Source of the DNA: a virus
Strand: one strand, 5' to 3'
IMG/VR virus record: IMGVR_UViG_3300031772_000269
Coordinates: 1 to 24,712 of that record
Length of the DNA stretch: 24,712 bases
Part shown: in pieces, positions 1 through 7,332 of the stretch
Position numbering within the stretch: position 1 is the first letter of the stretch
Layout: every line of letters starts with the position of its first letter
Program-made: the position numbers and the translations under genes
Notes under the pieces: generated by a model
What the model was told of the DNA's origin: nothing
The model's database searches: none
Seen by the model: only the letters and a program-made list of their open reading frames with translations

Positions 1-868
1 TATATGTATATATGGCATTGTCAGGAATGGCATTATCTGCTTTATCTAACTGCTTTATTAAAAACCAATCAGATGTTATGTTATTATTATTTTCTCTAAA
101 ACTTAACTCAATTGCTTTTACATCTACACCTCCAGTTGATATGGAAATAGAAATTCTAGCATTTAAACTTAAATCAGGGTTAGTTAAAAATAATGTAGGT
201 TGTTGAGGTAATGGAACTATACTTTTTGAACTCCATACAGATTTTTCATTATTGTCATAAACAAATCTGTAACAAAATTGGTACAATGAATTTCTTAAAT
301 TGTTTACAGTTACCAATGTATCATTTTCAAAAGTAACTTTAGGAGGCATAACTGGAGGAGCTTTTGCTATTAACAAATACTCTAATTTCCAAGATGTTCC
401 ATAATTTGAAATTATGTTTATACTTTTAGGTGGGTTTAATCCATCATTGAAGTACAAAATATCTCCTTCATTATCTCTATAAAATATATTAACTGATAAT
501 ACTTTATATGAAGGATTAAAAGTTAAAATATCTATTCCGTCACTATCAGTTTTGCTTACTAAAACTTTAACAATATTATTATTACTTAAATCATAATATA
601 AAATAGAATTATAACCATTACTATTCCATAAAAAATAATATGCCCTATTTCTTATTTTATCAGGGAAAAACCCAATAATTTTATTAGTTCCAGCAGGCAA
701 AGTATATGGTAATAAAGTATTACCTAAAATATTAGACACTACTCTATCCTGACCAATACCCTCGGCATCTTTTGTAATATTTAATGCATCAATGTAATCT
801 CCATTAGATATTCTATACTCAGCAATATCTAAATTCAATTTACCATTAAAAGGGTTATTTATAATCAT
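1..868 (-). CDS. Large tail protein, N-terminal part (runs off left edge)
   Basis: The minus strand is open from an ATG at 866-868 to the window edge, giving at least 289 residues with no stop. The protein begins MIINNPFNGKLNLDIAEYRI and continues with short alternating beta-rich stretches (for example NIFYRDNEGDILYFNDG, about residues 125-141) resembling beta-propeller or beta-sandwich blades. It is the last visible gene of the neck/tail operon, 3 bases after the preceding gene. In podoviruses of crassvirus-like organisation, the gene after the ring proteins is a large beta-rich tail tube, hub or 'muzzle' protein; that position and the beta-rich look suggest the same here. No catalytic motif is visible. 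The C-terminal part is outside the window, so length and domain order are unknown. The coding frame is certain; the role is inference. Confidence 0.75.
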   Translation of the reverse strand, partial: MIINNPFNGKLNLDIAEYRISNGDYIDALNITKDAEGIGQDRVVSNILGNTLLPYTLPAGTNKIIGFFPDKIRNRAYYFLWNSNGYNSILYYDLSNNNIVKVLVSKTDSDGIDILTFNPSYKVLSVNIFYRDNEGDILYFNDGLNPPKSINIISNYGTSWKLEYLLIAKAPPVMPPKVTFENDTLVTVNNLRNSLYQFCYRFVYDNNEKSVWSSKSIVPLPQQPTLFLTNPDLSLNARISISISTGGVDVKAIELSFRENNNNITSDWFLIKQLDKADNAIPDNAIYTY

Positions 869-871
869 TTA

Positions 872-1642
872 TTATGCTTTTACGGTCATTCTTTGTGTAT
901 CTAAATTATTTTCATACGCTTGCATTAAATACAATGGTTTAAATTGAGCATTTGCTAATCTTCTTTGATTATAAAACTCTTGTTTTCTATCTCTTTTATC
1001 ACCTAAGTTTCCTTTTCTTGTAGTTGGCAAATTTATAATATCTCTCCAAGCTAACCATGAAAGCATTGCTTCTCTAAATTGAATAGGGATAGAAAATGTT
1101 TCTTCTGGATTACCACTTGATAAATATTCTATCATTAAATAAGAATAATAAAAATATTGGTTAAGTAGCACTACACCATTAGAATCATCAATATTAAATT
1201 GACCTACAAATGGAGATCCACTAGGAAGCCCATAAATGTTATTAAAACCATATCCATCCCAATAATTAAACCACACCGGCAGGTCTGATTGATACCATGC
1301 TGCCAATGTATTATCTTGCGTTAATTCTAATCTATTAGGTTGTTGATCACCATAATAAGTCATTTTAGAGTTAAATTTCAATGGTATAATTTCACCTACT
1401 GAATTTAAAACACCAATTTTGGTATAACTGATATAGTCATTAGGCAATTGAGCTGTAAAATTAGTAGTATCAACTGGTACTTTAACTGTTCTTATTTTAT
1501 AAAAAAAGTCAAGGCCTAATTTTTCCATACCTCTAACAGCTATATTGTATAGCTTTGTATATTTGTGTACCGATTGTTCACTTTCATCAATGTAATCATT
1601 AATTACTGAATCAAGGGTTATATAATTTCTAACTTGCGACAT
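872..1642 (-). CDS. Connector/neck ring protein (crassvirus-like)
   Basis: A 256-residue soluble protein without signal peptide or membrane segment. Its first third is helical (DSVINDYIDESEQSVHKY, then a helix ending RGMEKLGLDFFYKI), followed by a beta-rich part with LPNDYISYTKIGVLNSVGEI at about residues 87-106. An N-terminal helical bundle followed by a 'LP.DYi...kvGvln..G.i.pL' segment is how I remember the ring/head-tail connector proteins of crassviruses and related Bacteroidota podoviruses. It lies between the GroES gene and the large tail protein, with 2- and 3-base gaps, so it is certainly co-transcribed. The probable role is a ring stacked below the portal that links head and tail. 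It could instead be a tail-tube (gp11-like) subunit. Family assignment rests on visual similarity and synteny. Confidence 0.7.
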   Translation of the reverse strand: MSQVRNYITLDSVINDYIDESEQSVHKYTKLYNIAVRGMEKLGLDFFYKIRTVKVPVDTTNFTAQLPNDYISYTKIGVLNSVGEIIPLKFNSKMTYYGDQQPNRLELTQDNTLAAWYQSDLPVWFNYWDGYGFNNIYGLPSGSPFVGQFNIDDSNGVVLLNQYFYYSYLMIEYLSSGNPEETFSIPIQFREAMLSWLAWRDIINLPTTRKGNLGDKRDRKQEFYNQRRLANAQFKPLYLMQAYENNLDTQRMTVKA

Positions 1643-1644
1643 TT

Positions 1645-1917
1645 TTAATTATTTGATAAGTAAGCTAATATATCATTATGTCGGATCAGAAAATGCATTT
1701 CATTATTTACTATAATAGGCTCTCCTGCTCCTTTGATATGAAAAATAACATCATCTTTTTTGGCCTCAATTTTTATTTTAGCTGTCCCATTGCCAACTGA
1801 AATTACTTTTGCCTTACAATTTCTTTCTCTAAATCCTTCAGGCAATAATAACCCACCTTCTGTTATTTCTTCAGGTGCAAATGGTTTTACTAAAACAAAA
1901 TCTCTAATTGGTTTCAT
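1645..1917 (-). CDS. groES: Phage GroES-type co-chaperonin (Cpn10)
   Basis: At 90 residues this is close to bacterial GroES in length (about 95). It opens with IRDFVLVKPFAPEE (GroES: 'IRPLHDRVIVKR...'). The mobile-loop region follows (about residues 16-33), with GGLLLPEG in place of the GroES GGIVLTG; LLL would be the hydrophobic tripeptide that docks on GroEL. Then come AKVISVGNG (36-44), a shortened roof loop, KKDDVIFH (53-60, equivalent to VKVGDIVIF) and the C-terminal strand LIRHNDILAYL (77-87, equivalent to MSESDILAIV). Known biology: GroES caps GroEL during folding, and phage T4 gp31 replaces GroES for folding its capsid protein. No GroEL gene is in the window, so it presumably works with host GroEL. 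It sits among neck protein genes, 2 bases from its downstream neighbour, so it should be made at the time of virion assembly. Confidence 0.88.
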   Translation of the reverse strand: MKPIRDFVLVKPFAPEEITEGGLLLPEGFRERNCKAKVISVGNGTAKIKIEAKKDDVIFHIKGAGEPIIVNNEMHFLIRHNDILAYLSNN

Positions 1918-1928
1918 ATGTTTCTTTT

Positions 1929-2555
1929 TTAATTATCTACTCCATCATTGCTAGTATCAATTGGTCTTGATTTTTCAAAAGCCAATTGTCCTTTTATATA
2001 TTCAATAATATGTGGGATATAATCATCTGGTACAACTAATGTTGAAGTTAAATCTGTTGAATCACCACCACTAATTAATCTTAATGTTGCTTTATAATTT
2101 GTTAATGGTATTGCACTTTTAACATAAATCTTTTTACCTTCTATCCAATAAAGTATTTTATTTTGAATTGGTCTTAATTGTTCTTGATAAGCAACTTGAT
2201 TCATACTTAATGGCATAGCCGTTTGAGATGTTTTTTTATCACCTACAAATTGCAACATAGCTACACCTTCATTTCTTCCTAATGCATATGGTATAACTGG
2301 CAATGCAACACTATATGTAACAGAATCAACTGTTTCTGCATTAATAGTAATGTCCGTAAATGTTGTATAAAATGAATTATTTACATAAGCTATTCCGTCA
2401 ATTTGAATATTATCTGTATAATTCTTCTTTGCAGCTAAACCAATAGCATCATTAAGCCATTGATTAACTAAATTATAAGTAATATTTGAATCATCGGATG
2501 GCTGTCCGTTATATATTTGTCGCAATACTCTTTCTATAAGCGCATTTCTAGTCAT
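1929..2555 (-). CDS. Connector/neck ring protein (second)
   Basis: A 208-residue protein. The N-terminal helical part, MTRNALIERVLRQIYNGQPS, leads into a second helix (VNQWLNDAIGLAAKKN, about 29-44). The middle is beta-rich and the end is a helix, VPDDYIPHIIEYIKGQLAFE (about 175-194), with a short acidic tail. The DDYIPHIIEY segment resembles the closing helix of head-tail connector and neck proteins of Bacteroidota podoviruses. Its start codon overlaps the stop of the upstream 233-residue gene in TAATG, so the two are translationally coupled and probably made in fixed ratio. With the flanking 233- and 256-residue proteins it probably forms stacked rings between portal and tail. No enzyme motif is seen. 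The specific ring identity cannot be decided by eye. Confidence 0.68.
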   Translation of the reverse strand: MTRNALIERVLRQIYNGQPSDDSNITYNLVNQWLNDAIGLAAKKNYTDNIQIDGIAYVNNSFYTTFTDITINAETVDSVTYSVALPVIPYALGRNEGVAMLQFVGDKKTSQTAMPLSMNQVAYQEQLRPIQNKILYWIEGKKIYVKSAIPLTNYKATLRLISGGDSTDLTSTLVVPDDYIPHIIEYIKGQLAFEKSRPIDTSNDGVDN

Positions 2556-3256
2556 TACTGTCCTGTTTGTGTTATTTGATTAGCATATTGCTCTACCATG
2601 CCGTCTTGTAAATTTAATCCAATTAATTTTAATGCACGCGTAATAATTTCTAGCAAGTCAACATCATCCCATACTGGGTTTACACTTCCAGTTACAGGAG
2701 TTTGAGCTGGAGGTTGAACTTGTCCAGGAGGGGCATAAACCGGCCTACCACTTACAGTTGTATAAGCCCATACAATATCTGGTGCATTTTTAACATAAGT
2801 CAAAATAGCAGTTCCTAATGTTTTTGGATAAAATTGAAATTTATCAGGCTCTATTAAATAAATAGGATTAGTTGCAACAGGATCAATTTCGCTATTATAA
2901 TAAGAATATAAACTATCTTGAGGTACAAATCTAATCCTTTTAAAATCAGTTGTAATTATCGCGTCCACTTGCAAATAATTAGCAGGATAAGGGGATTCCC
3001 CAGTTGAAGCATTAATAGTCAATGTAGCCTCTGTAATCAAAGGTGTTAATCTTTGTCTTATATTTTCATTTTGACTATAATTAATCCTAGCTTGCGGCCT
3101 CCCGTATTGGTATTGTTGAAACTCTCCTAATAAATAATCCTGGTAAGAAATCTGTGCTTGATTTATTACAAGATTAAAATCAGATGGTGTCAAATAACCA
3201 TTTTGGGCTTTATTAACCGCAAATTGGCAAATACGATACATATCATTAACATTCAT
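2555..3256 (-). CDS. Connector/neck ring protein (third)
   Basis: A 233-residue protein starting MNVNDMYRICQFAVNKAQNG. A long N-terminal helical part (about 1-50, including SDFNLVINQAQISYQDYLLG) is followed by PYPANYLQVDAI (about 90-101) and IYLIEPDKFQFYPKT (about 131-145). This helical bundle plus 'yP.dYl..dai' arrangement is like ring/neck proteins encoded after the major capsid gene in crassvirus-like phages. A proline-rich stretch, PPGQVQPPAQTP (about 176-187), probably forms an exposed loop. It is the first gene of the neck sub-operon, starting just downstream of a TAnnTTTG promoter element and a terminator. It ends in a one-base overlap with the next gene. The structural role is inferred from order and general look; no enzyme signature is present. 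Confidence 0.68.
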   Translation of the reverse strand: MNVNDMYRICQFAVNKAQNGYLTPSDFNLVINQAQISYQDYLLGEFQQYQYGRPQARINYSQNENIRQRLTPLITEATLTINASTGESPYPANYLQVDAIITTDFKRIRFVPQDSLYSYYNSEIDPVATNPIYLIEPDKFQFYPKTLGTAILTYVKNAPDIVWAYTTVSGRPVYAPPGQVQPPAQTPVTGSVNPVWDDVDLLEIITRALKLIGLNLQDGMVEQYANQITQTGQ

Positions 3257-3273
3257 TGAAATAAGTTATACAA

Positions 3274-3281
3274 CAAATATA
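3274..3281 (-). promoter_or_regulatory. Leftward promoter (-7 element) for the neck/tail operon
   Basis: On the minus strand the sequence reads TATATTTGT, an exact match to the Bacteroidota -7 consensus TAnnTTTG. It lies 18 bases upstream of the ATG at 3256 and directly downstream of the terminator at 3298-3327. No good TTTG is found at the -33 position, which falls inside the terminator stem, so an activator may be needed. It would start a transcript carrying the three ring proteins, GroES and the large tail protein. Confidence 0.55.
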
Positions 3282-3291
3282 CGAAAAAGTA

Positions 3292-3328
3292 ACAAAAAAG
3301 CCCCGTAATTTTTAGGCTACAGGGCTTC
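3292..3328 (-). terminator. Rho-independent terminator, partly bidirectional
   Basis: The arms AAGCCCCGTA (3298-3307) and TACAGGGCTT (3318-3327) form a 10-bp stem with one mismatch and a 10-base loop. On the minus strand the stem is followed by a run of six T's, so it ends the transcript of the 3350-4243 gene. On the plus strand it is followed by CTTTTATTT, so it could also stop opposing transcription. Confidence 0.82.
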
Positions 3329-3349
3329 TTTTATTTAGAGGGGGAAGAA

Positions 3350-4243
3350 CTACACTAATTTCTTTAATTGCTCTAAAAATGCCTTACATTCATCTTGAGG
3401 GTACATTGCGTATTCAACTAGATAATTTTCAGGTCTTTTATCCGATGGTATTTTACAAATAAAACCACCATCATTAGCCCAATAAGCAGAACCTTTTTTG
3501 CTATTAACATCAATTCTATTATCAATTAAAGCTTTTTTAATAATAAAAGCTACTTCAACTTCTTTAGAACCAGCACTTTCCATAAATTTATTAGGTTGTG
3601 CTTCAGCATACAATTCGTAATCATTTCTTAGTGCTTCGTTAGATTTAGGCATACCTAATTCATCTGTGAACAAAATACCAAGATAATTACAATGTTTACG
3701 CATTTCTTCATCAGTAGCTAATGATGCATATTTAATAGCTTTAACCTTAGCAACTCGTTTTTCTCTTTCTAATTCAGCTGTTCTTTGAGGATTCCATTGA
3801 AAGAAAGTGATTTTTCTAGTGCCCTTTTTGTTTGGATTGTCTAAATTAGCATTACATAGACTTAAAAACTCAAGTGCTTGCATGTCATAATCTGCTATTC
3901 TTAGCACTCTCCTATCAAATATTAAGCTTCTTCTGTTTTGCTCTACAAATGACTTTTCAAGGCCTTTTTGATCTTCTACCCAAATACTAGGATAACCTCT
4001 CAAAAGCCTAATTCTTTCCATTCTTTTCTTTTCTGGATTCCAAACATCATCAATACCTTCCATATGGTATTTACCATTCTTTTTGGTATCTGATAATTTG
4101 AAAATTTTATAAGTGACTCCTTCATTTGCAACAGAAGCTTCGCTCATTGCAACGGCTGCTTCTTCATGTTGTCTTACATCAGTAAATTCTCCTTGTTGAG
4201 ATAAATTAAATTCGTTTATCCCTATTGCCTTTAACTTTGCCAT
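3350..4243 (-). CDS. Virion-associated protein candidate downstream of capsid gene
   Basis: A 297-residue protein of unknown function. I chose the ATG at 4243 (MAKLKAIGINEFN...) rather than the in-frame ATG at 4279, because the earlier one lies inside the strong hairpin at 4269-4299. The protein is highly charged and Lys/Glu-rich, with no signal peptide or membrane segment. Features include KRMERIRLLRGYPSIWVEDQKG in the first third, a basic helix ELEREKRVAKVKAIKYASLA near the middle, and a C-terminal segment ENYLVEYAMYPQDECKAFLE. It is directly downstream of the major capsid gene and is followed by a terminator, so it is co-expressed with capsid at late times. Many phages of this type encode an inner-capsid, DNA-associated or auxiliary head protein at this place. 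The basic charge suits DNA or scaffold contact, but this is inference. Confidence 0.6.
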   Translation of the reverse strand: MAKLKAIGINEFNLSQQGEFTDVRQHEEAAVAMSEASVANEGVTYKIFKLSDTKKNGKYHMEGIDDVWNPEKKRMERIRLLRGYPSIWVEDQKGLEKSFVEQNRRSLIFDRRVLRIADYDMQALEFLSLCNANLDNPNKKGTRKITFFQWNPQRTAELEREKRVAKVKAIKYASLATDEEMRKHCNYLGILFTDELGMPKSNEALRNDYELYAEAQPNKFMESAGSKEVEVAFIIKKALIDNRIDVNSKKGSAYWANDGGFICKIPSDKRPENYLVEYAMYPQDECKAFLEQLKKLV

Positions 4244-4268
4244 AAAATGGTTTTTAAATGTTAAAATA

Positions 4269-4299
4269 GGTAGAGGCAATCAATAAAGTTGCCCCTACC
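4269..4299 (-). terminator. Hairpin after the capsid gene (partial terminator or mRNA stabiliser)
   Basis: On the minus strand, GGTAGGGGCAA (4299-4289) pairs with TTGCCTCTACC (4279-4269) over 11 bp including one G-U pair, with a 9-base loop. It lies between the capsid stop (4325) and the next start (4243). The tail TATTTTAACATTT is only moderately T-rich, so it probably terminates in part. This would make the capsid message more abundant than the downstream one, or protect its 3' end. Confidence 0.65.
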
Positions 4300-4324
4300 A
4301 TAATTATAAGTTCTAAATAACTAA

Positions 4325-5734
4325 TTAGTTACCTTGAACGATGATGAATTGGTTTGCTGCACAAACACGAGTACCACGATAAGTGATCATCGCAATTTGA
4401 TTAGTCATTGTACCATCTGTTGGATTAGGAGATCCACCACCATATTGCCATACACGAATACCATTACCAACTGTTCCACCTTGAGGTGGTTGTTGATACA
4501 TAATAGTAATGTTCTTGTAAGCTTGAGCAGTTTTTGCATCCTTAGTTTCACCCATTGGATAGATTAAACCAAAATTACGGAAGTAATCAACATTTGGAGT
4601 TAAACCAGTTGTAACCTCAGTGTTAAATGCGGCATATTTCTTAACAGACAATAAATATCCATCAATAAAGATTTCTTGGAAACCATAAGCAACAGAAGCC
4701 TCTTTAGACTTTTCACCTTGTCCATAAACGAAAGCACCAGCTGGGTAAGCAGCAAAGATACCATCAGAGAAATCTTGTCTTTGGAAAATGTCAGTTAACC
4801 ATGCAGATTGCTTAGCACAACCGTTAACGTCCATGATACGAGTAATTTCATGTAATTTAGCGATGTCTAATGTACCCGGAGTGTAACCAACAGTTTCACC
4901 GTCAGCAACTACTTTAGGGATAATACCTTCAGAACCAGTTGAATTGTTAATTGCTGAGTTATTTTGGACATTACCACGCATTAATTTAGCTTCCACATTG
5001 TTTTTGAAACGAACAAGAGTCTTATACATACCTTTGTAAGTAAACGCAGTTACGCCATTTTGTGCCATATCTGGAGATACAGGGAACTCATAGTATGTTT
5101 CAGCCATTTGCGCTAAGTCAGTGTTAGACCAACCATCACGAATTTCTGTTACATAGTTATCATATCTTTGATCCAATTGGATTAAAGGATTGATTGCTTG
5201 AGAAGCTTCACCAGCATCTGCATCACCACCAAATAATAAAACCTCACCTGCTAACAAACTAGTTGAACCAGCTGAAGCAAATCTTTGAGAAGTTTGTTTT
5301 GGAGCAACTGTAAAAGTCCATGCATATGGAGTAGAACTATTAATTGACAAGATAACCCCTTCAATGTTTGAAGAAGCCACACGCAAAGTTTCATTAACTC
5401 TTAAAGGAGTTTGAGTACCACTGTTAAAGTAAGCCTCTTGTCCTAAAGTTAGAGTAATAGTAGCACCAACGCCAGCAGCAACTGTGCCAGTATTTGTAAC
5501 ACCTGGCATTAATTTACCGCGGTTTTCAAACCAGAAGTAGTTTAAGTTTTTAACTTCTTCCATGCCGCTATGAGCAGCTAACCACCATGTAAAATCTTCA
5601 TTGCCATACTTTTGAGTGTATTGCTTGTAGTACTGTGGTGTTAATAATTGTAGGTCAACCATAAGTTGCCTATTCTGGGTTTGCAACGAGATTGAACCTG
5701 GCTGCAAAATATTTGAGGTAGGTATTCCTGCCAT
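4325..5734 (-). CDS. Major capsid protein
   Basis: A 469-residue protein, the size of a HK97-fold major capsid protein of a large podovirus. It lies after terminase, portal and an acidic scaffold-like gene, which is the canonical place for the capsid gene. The N-terminal region has LTPQYYKQYTQKYGNEDFTW and NLNYFWFENRGKLM (about residues 64-77). Beta-rich, Gly/Thr-rich segments follow, such as VAAGVGATITLTLGQEAYF. The C-terminal half contains YKTLVRFKNNVEAKLMRGN and ITRIMDVNGCAKQSAWLTDI, consistent with a spine-helix/P-domain pattern. Codons use more C and G than most neighbours (many GGT, AAC, CCA, GCA), as expected for the most abundant late protein. A hairpin follows the gene. No protease-processing site is evident. 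Function is inferred from order, length and composition; other large structural proteins are less likely at this place. Confidence 0.82.
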   Translation of the reverse strand: MAGIPTSNILQPGSISLQTQNRQLMVDLQLLTPQYYKQYTQKYGNEDFTWWLAAHSGMEEVKNLNYFWFENRGKLMPGVTNTGTVAAGVGATITLTLGQEAYFNSGTQTPLRVNETLRVASSNIEGVILSINSSTPYAWTFTVAPKQTSQRFASAGSTSLLAGEVLLFGGDADAGEASQAINPLIQLDQRYDNYVTEIRDGWSNTDLAQMAETYYEFPVSPDMAQNGVTAFTYKGMYKTLVRFKNNVEAKLMRGNVQNNSAINNSTGSEGIIPKVVADGETVGYTPGTLDIAKLHEITRIMDVNGCAKQSAWLTDIFQRQDFSDGIFAAYPAGAFVYGQGEKSKEASVAYGFQEIFIDGYLLSVKKYAAFNTEVTTGLTPNVDYFRNFGLIYPMGETKDAKTAQAYKNITIMYQQPPQGGTVGNGIRVWQYGGGSPNPTDGTMTNQIAMITYRGTRVCAANQFIIVQGN

Positions 5735-5781
5735 GATATTTGTTTTTTGTTTTAAACGCCTCCTCCAAAGGCAATATCAAG

Positions 5782-6927
5782 TTACGTACTAAAGGCCCAT
5801 TCAGCCATTCTTAGCCTTTCAGCTTCAACGCCATTTAAGTCTGGTTTCGCTCCTTGAGGAGTTGCGGTTTGGTTGATATTAATGTTTCCATTCTTCTTTA
5901 AATGAGCCAACAATCTTTGAGATGCTGCTTCATTTGCTATTTTAGAGAATATTTTTTCACGATTCTCTAACAGATATTTATCTGCCATTATTTGTTGAAC
6001 ATTTGGTTTACCGTCCTTGTTAAACCATCTGTTTTCAAAATAAGTATCAGTGTCAAAATCCTCCAATTGATTCTTCATTACCAATTTTTCATCTTCACCA
6101 ACATTAAACGAAATCGGTATTTCAACATCCTCGTCTTTTACCGATACATTAAATCCGTTAAAGGATTGGAAATCAGAATTTAGCGTTTTTTCATATTCAG
6201 ATCTAGCTTCTTGCATTATCTCAAATTCTGCTTGAGATTCAGCTTGTCTGCCAGATTCATTATAAATATCTGGTAATTGAATATCAGATTTATATTTTTC
6301 TAATTCTGGTCTTGAAAGCTTTGCTTCAATCATTAATCTTTTCTCAACATAATTAACTTGATTTTGCCAAGTTTTTACTTTTTCAGTATAATCTTCATCA
6401 GAATCATCAAACGTCTGTTCTGGCTTTAAAGGTACATAAAATTTTTCAAAAAATAAAAGATCAATTTCTTCCTGATCTAAATCTTTATGTTTATTTTTTA
6501 TATTTTCCTTTATAATTTCTACAGCTAAATCAGGATTTAGTTCAGCTGTAGTTAATTTATCAAGTCTTTTTTGTTCATTTAAAACTTGATAAACATCATC
6601 TGCCTTACCTTCTCTAATAGCATCAAACAATGTTTTACTTACATCATCTTTAAATTCAAAAGAGGGTTGTTCTTTAAATTTTTTAAATTGATTTTCAGCA
6701 TCTTCTACACTTTCAAACCCAAATCTTTCTTTTACAAATTGGTTTTGATCAAATGATGAATTAGATACTTGTTCATTTTGAGCCGATTGAGTACCATCTT
6801 GCGGCTCATTTGGTGCAGTAGGGGCTACTTCTACTGCTGGTTGTACTTGTGGTACATTTTCATCCGAAAACGGATTGTAACCTTCTGCCAGCTTAATTGG
6901 TGCTGACATGTCTGTATTCTCTGGCAT
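5782..6927 (-). CDS. Capsid scaffolding protein
   Basis: A 381-residue, very acidic and largely helical protein (many Asp, Glu, Lys, Gln). A disordered Pro/Gln/Asn-rich N-terminus (about 1-60, including VQPAVEVAPTAPNEPQDG) is followed by charged helices such as VEDAENQFKKFKEQPSFEF and LDQEEIDLLFFEKFY. The C-terminus RLRMAEWAFST follows a Lys/Asn-rich segment (HLKKNGNININQTATPQGAK) and may be the capsid-binding helix-loop-helix. Scaffold genes usually lie immediately upstream of the major capsid gene, as here (47-base gap), and have this low-complexity acidic composition. No serine-protease triad is obvious, so a separate or host protease, or scaffold exit without cleavage, would be needed. 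The role is inferred from position and composition; a nucleoid-type internal head protein is the alternative. Confidence 0.72.
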   Translation of the reverse strand: MPENTDMSAPIKLAEGYNPFSDENVPQVQPAVEVAPTAPNEPQDGTQSAQNEQVSNSSFDQNQFVKERFGFESVEDAENQFKKFKEQPSFEFKDDVSKTLFDAIREGKADDVYQVLNEQKRLDKLTTAELNPDLAVEIIKENIKNKHKDLDQEEIDLLFFEKFYVPLKPEQTFDDSDEDYTEKVKTWQNQVNYVEKRLMIEAKLSRPELEKYKSDIQLPDIYNESGRQAESQAEFEIMQEARSEYEKTLNSDFQSFNGFNVSVKDEDVEIPISFNVGEDEKLVMKNQLEDFDTDTYFENRWFNKDGKPNVQQIMADKYLLENREKIFSKIANEAASQRLLAHLKKNGNININQTATPQGAKPDLNGVEAERLRMAEWAFST

Positions 6928-6953
6928 AAATGCTGATTTGGTTTCTATTTTGT

Positions 6954-7313
6954 TTAAGCTGCTGTTGTTGTTGTTGTTGTTGGTGCAGCAGTCGTTGTAG
7001 TAGTTGTTGGTGCAGCTGTAGTAGTAGTAGTAGTAGTAGTAGTTCCAGAACCAATTACTATAGTTCCACTACCATTTATGGTAATAGGATATAAAACAGA
7101 ATCATCTGTTAATAATTGTGCCCCATACCAACTTGTACCATCTCCATAAATAGGTTGTGTTAATCTACTATCGGCAAATAATACATTTGCAGATGTTAAT
7201 GTACTTGTTGTTGCATAGACAATTTGAGTGCCTTGATCAACTCCTATAAGATTTGCCTGAAAGGCATCAGGGTATGTATTTTTAGACAATACATATGCTA
7301 TTGAATTTGCCAT
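6954..7313 (-). CDS. Small beta-rich protein with Thr-Ala-Pro tail (decoration or fibre protein candidate)
   Basis: A 119-residue protein. Residues 1-90 are beta-rich and non-repetitive (IAYVLSKNTYPDAFQANLIG, then DDSVLYPITINGSGTIVIGSG). From residue 91 to the end it consists only of Thr runs separated by Ala-Ala or Ala-Ala-Pro, in three units. It lies between portal and scaffold genes together with a 128-residue neighbour that ends in the same kind of tail. Thr-rich TTTTTTAAP repeats occur in exposed fibre or decoration proteins of aquatic Bacteroidota phages, as I recall. A flexible stalk or surface tether on the head is the likely meaning, possibly glycosylated. No leader peptide or membrane segment is present. 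The stop falls directly after the repeat, so the length may vary between strains through slippage. Confidence 0.62.
   Translation of the reverse strand: MANSIAYVLSKNTYPDAFQANLIGVDQGTQIVYATTSTLTSANVLFADSRLTQPIYGDGTSWYGAQLLTDDSVLYPITINGSGTIVIGSGTTTTTTTTTAAPTTTTTTAAPTTTTTTAA
6957..7043 (-). repeat. Threonine-codon microsatellite (Thr-Ala-Pro tail)
   Basis: Eighty-seven bases made almost entirely of ACT/ACA/ACC-type Thr codons interrupted by GCA/GCT and CCA. They encode three blocks of six to nine Thr separated by Ala-Ala-Pro. On the plus strand it reads as GTT, GTA and GTG triplets. It is prone to replication slippage in steps of three bases, which would keep the frame. Confidence 0.85.
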
Positions 7314-7332
7314 TTTTTTTTATTTTTTTTTA

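Noticed and set aside
4244-4279. ATG at 4279 as start of the 309-aa form
   Set aside because: It lies within the stem of the 4269-4299 hairpin; the ATG at 4243 gives a typical MAKLK start.
5740-5781. Possible promoter or terminator between scaffold and capsid genes (minus strand CCTTTGGAGGAGG)
   Set aside because: No TAnnTTTG spacing, only a 4-bp GCCT/AGGC stem and no T-run; GGAGGAGG is about 30 bases from the ATG, too far for a ribosome binding site.
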